A stretch of 15,910 nt of DNA, taken from assembly GCA_946481265.1 (NCBI GenBank), contig CAMLNE010000051.1, positions 1 through 15,910 on the forward strand. The letters are read 5' to 3'. The translations under genes and the position numbers were made by a program. The notes beneath the pieces were generated by a model. The model was not told the origin of the DNA and made no database searches. It was given only the letters and a program-made list of their open reading frames with translations. Shown here piece after piece: positions 15,334 to 15,910 of the stretch (positions are counted from its first letter, which is position 1; each line of letters begins with the position of its first letter). Source of the stretch: an uncultured Panacagrimonas sp. Lineage in GTDB: Bacteria > Pseudomonadota > Gammaproteobacteria > Nevskiales > Nevskiaceae.

Positions 15334-15910
15334 ATGACTTCAGAGCATTCCGCCGCATCCCCCGACGACGCGTTTTCCCGCATCCGTGTCGTGCTGGTCG
15401 CCACCACCCATCCCGGCAACATCGGTGCCGCCGCGCGCGCGATGCTCACCATGGGGCTCAGACGCCTCGTCCTGGTGGCGCCGCGCGCCTTCCCGGACGA
15501 ACAGGCGACCAGCCGCGCCGCCGGTGCCGAGTCGATACTCGAGGCTGCCCGGGTGGTGCCCAGCCTGGAGGAGGCGGTTGCCGACTGCGCCTGGGTGGTG
15601 GCGGCGTCCGCGCGTCCACGTCACCTGGGCGACGAACCGCTGCAGCCCACCGACGCCGCGGTGCGGATGGTCGAAGCGGCGCAGGCGGGGGACGTGGCCC
15701 TGGTGTTCGGCTCCGAGCGGATGGGCCTGACCAACGAGGAGCTCGACCTCTGCCACGTGCAGACCCTGGTGCCGGCCAATCCGGGCTACTCCTCGCTCAA
15801 TCTGGCCGCCGCGGTGCAGCTCTACGCCTGGGAGCTGCGCAAGGCGGCGGTGGCCGCGCCCCGGGTATCGCCCAAGGAAGGGCACCCCTGGTATGTGCCG
15901 CCCAGCCATG
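15334..15910 (+). CDS. trmJ: tRNA (cytidine/uridine-32-2'-O-)-methyltransferase TrmJ, cut by window end
   Basis: TrmJ is a SPOUT-class enzyme that 2'-O-methylates position 32 in the anticodon loop of tRNAs with SAM. 192 codons are open from ATG 15334 to the edge, so the C-terminal part is missing (E. coli TrmJ 246 residues). Conserved blocks are plain: RIRVVLVATTHPGNIGAAAR (about 17-36) with N-G at the catalytic loop, AMLTMGLRRLVLVAP, AGAESILEAARVV, ASARPR, VFGSERMGLTNEELDLCH and NPGYSSLNLAAAVQ, the last two forming the knotted SAM site. The first 15 residues (TSEHSAASPDDAF) are a non-conserved extension; no good ribosome binding site is seen, so a start nearer RIRVV cannot be excluded. It is divergent from suhB, as in E. 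coli. Confidence 0.95.
   Translation, partial: MTSEHSAASPDDAFSRIRVVLVATTHPGNIGAAARAMLTMGLRRLVLVAPRAFPDEQATSRAAGAESILEAARVVPSLEEAVADCAWVVAASARPRHLGDEPLQPTDAAVRMVEAAQAGDVALVFGSERMGLTNEELDLCHVQTLVPANPGYSSLNLAAAVQLYAWELRKAAVAAPRVSPKEGHPWYVPPSH

Noticed and set aside
15340..15909. Minus-strand open frame over the right edge
   Set aside because: The plus strand carries unmistakable TrmJ motifs; the antisense translation has none.

Overview
The window looks like a chromosomal, mostly housekeeping stretch from a high-GC gammaproteobacterium. The best fit is the Xanthomonadales/Lysobacterales (Xanthomonadaceae or Rhodanobacteraceae). Reasons: GC is roughly two-thirds by eye; gene neighbourhoods are gammaproteobacterial (gloB / yafS-like methyltransferase / rnhA / dnaQ, fadB-fadA, and suhB divergent from trmJ); and a 7-bp CGGGAAT/CGATTCC-type repeat, which I recall as typical of Xanthomonadaceae intergenic DNA, lies between fadB and fadA. 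I see no insertion sequence, prophage, CRISPR array, tRNA or rRNA.

Layout. (1) 1-956, minus: two translationally coupled genes for exported proteins of unknown function; the second (TPR-like) runs off the left edge. (2) 1096-1911, minus: gloB, glyoxalase II. Divergent from it is a tight plus-strand block at 1993-4071: yafS-like methyltransferase, rnhA and dnaQ. (3) 4138-5079, minus: an ArsR-type HTH fused to a SAM methyltransferase. (4) 5227-5958, minus: a phasin-like protein with a good promoter, a good ribosome binding site and a terminator. (5) 6206-9617, plus: fadB and fadA, the fatty-acid beta-oxidation complex, closed by a strong terminator. (6) 9681-10029: a 349-bp gene-free stretch with hairpins. 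(7) 10030-12671, plus: an argD-type aminotransferase followed 2 nt later by an exported protein with a FecR-like region, a Pro/Ala linker and a SPOR domain. (8) 12705-15247, minus: suhB followed by a CvrA/NhaP2-type antiporter that probably starts at TTG. (9) 15334 to the right edge, plus: trmJ, truncated by the window.

How the genes fit together. rnhA and dnaQ serve replication fidelity and RNA-primer or R-loop removal. fadBA degrades fatty acids to acetyl-CoA. The divergent phasin-like gene shares a 247-bp control region with fadB and suggests a link to storage granules or lipid metabolism. The argD product serves arginine (and possibly lysine) synthesis. SuhB and TrmJ are RNA-linked functions kept in the same divergent arrangement as in E. 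coli.

No clearly new multi-gene system is visible. The points most worth a second look are the heptamer inverted repeat touching the fadA ribosome binding site, the palindrome inside the proposed fadB promoter, the structured 349-bp gap upstream of argD, the uncharacterised exported pair at the left edge, and the FecR-like/SPOR protein coupled to an amino-acid biosynthesis gene.
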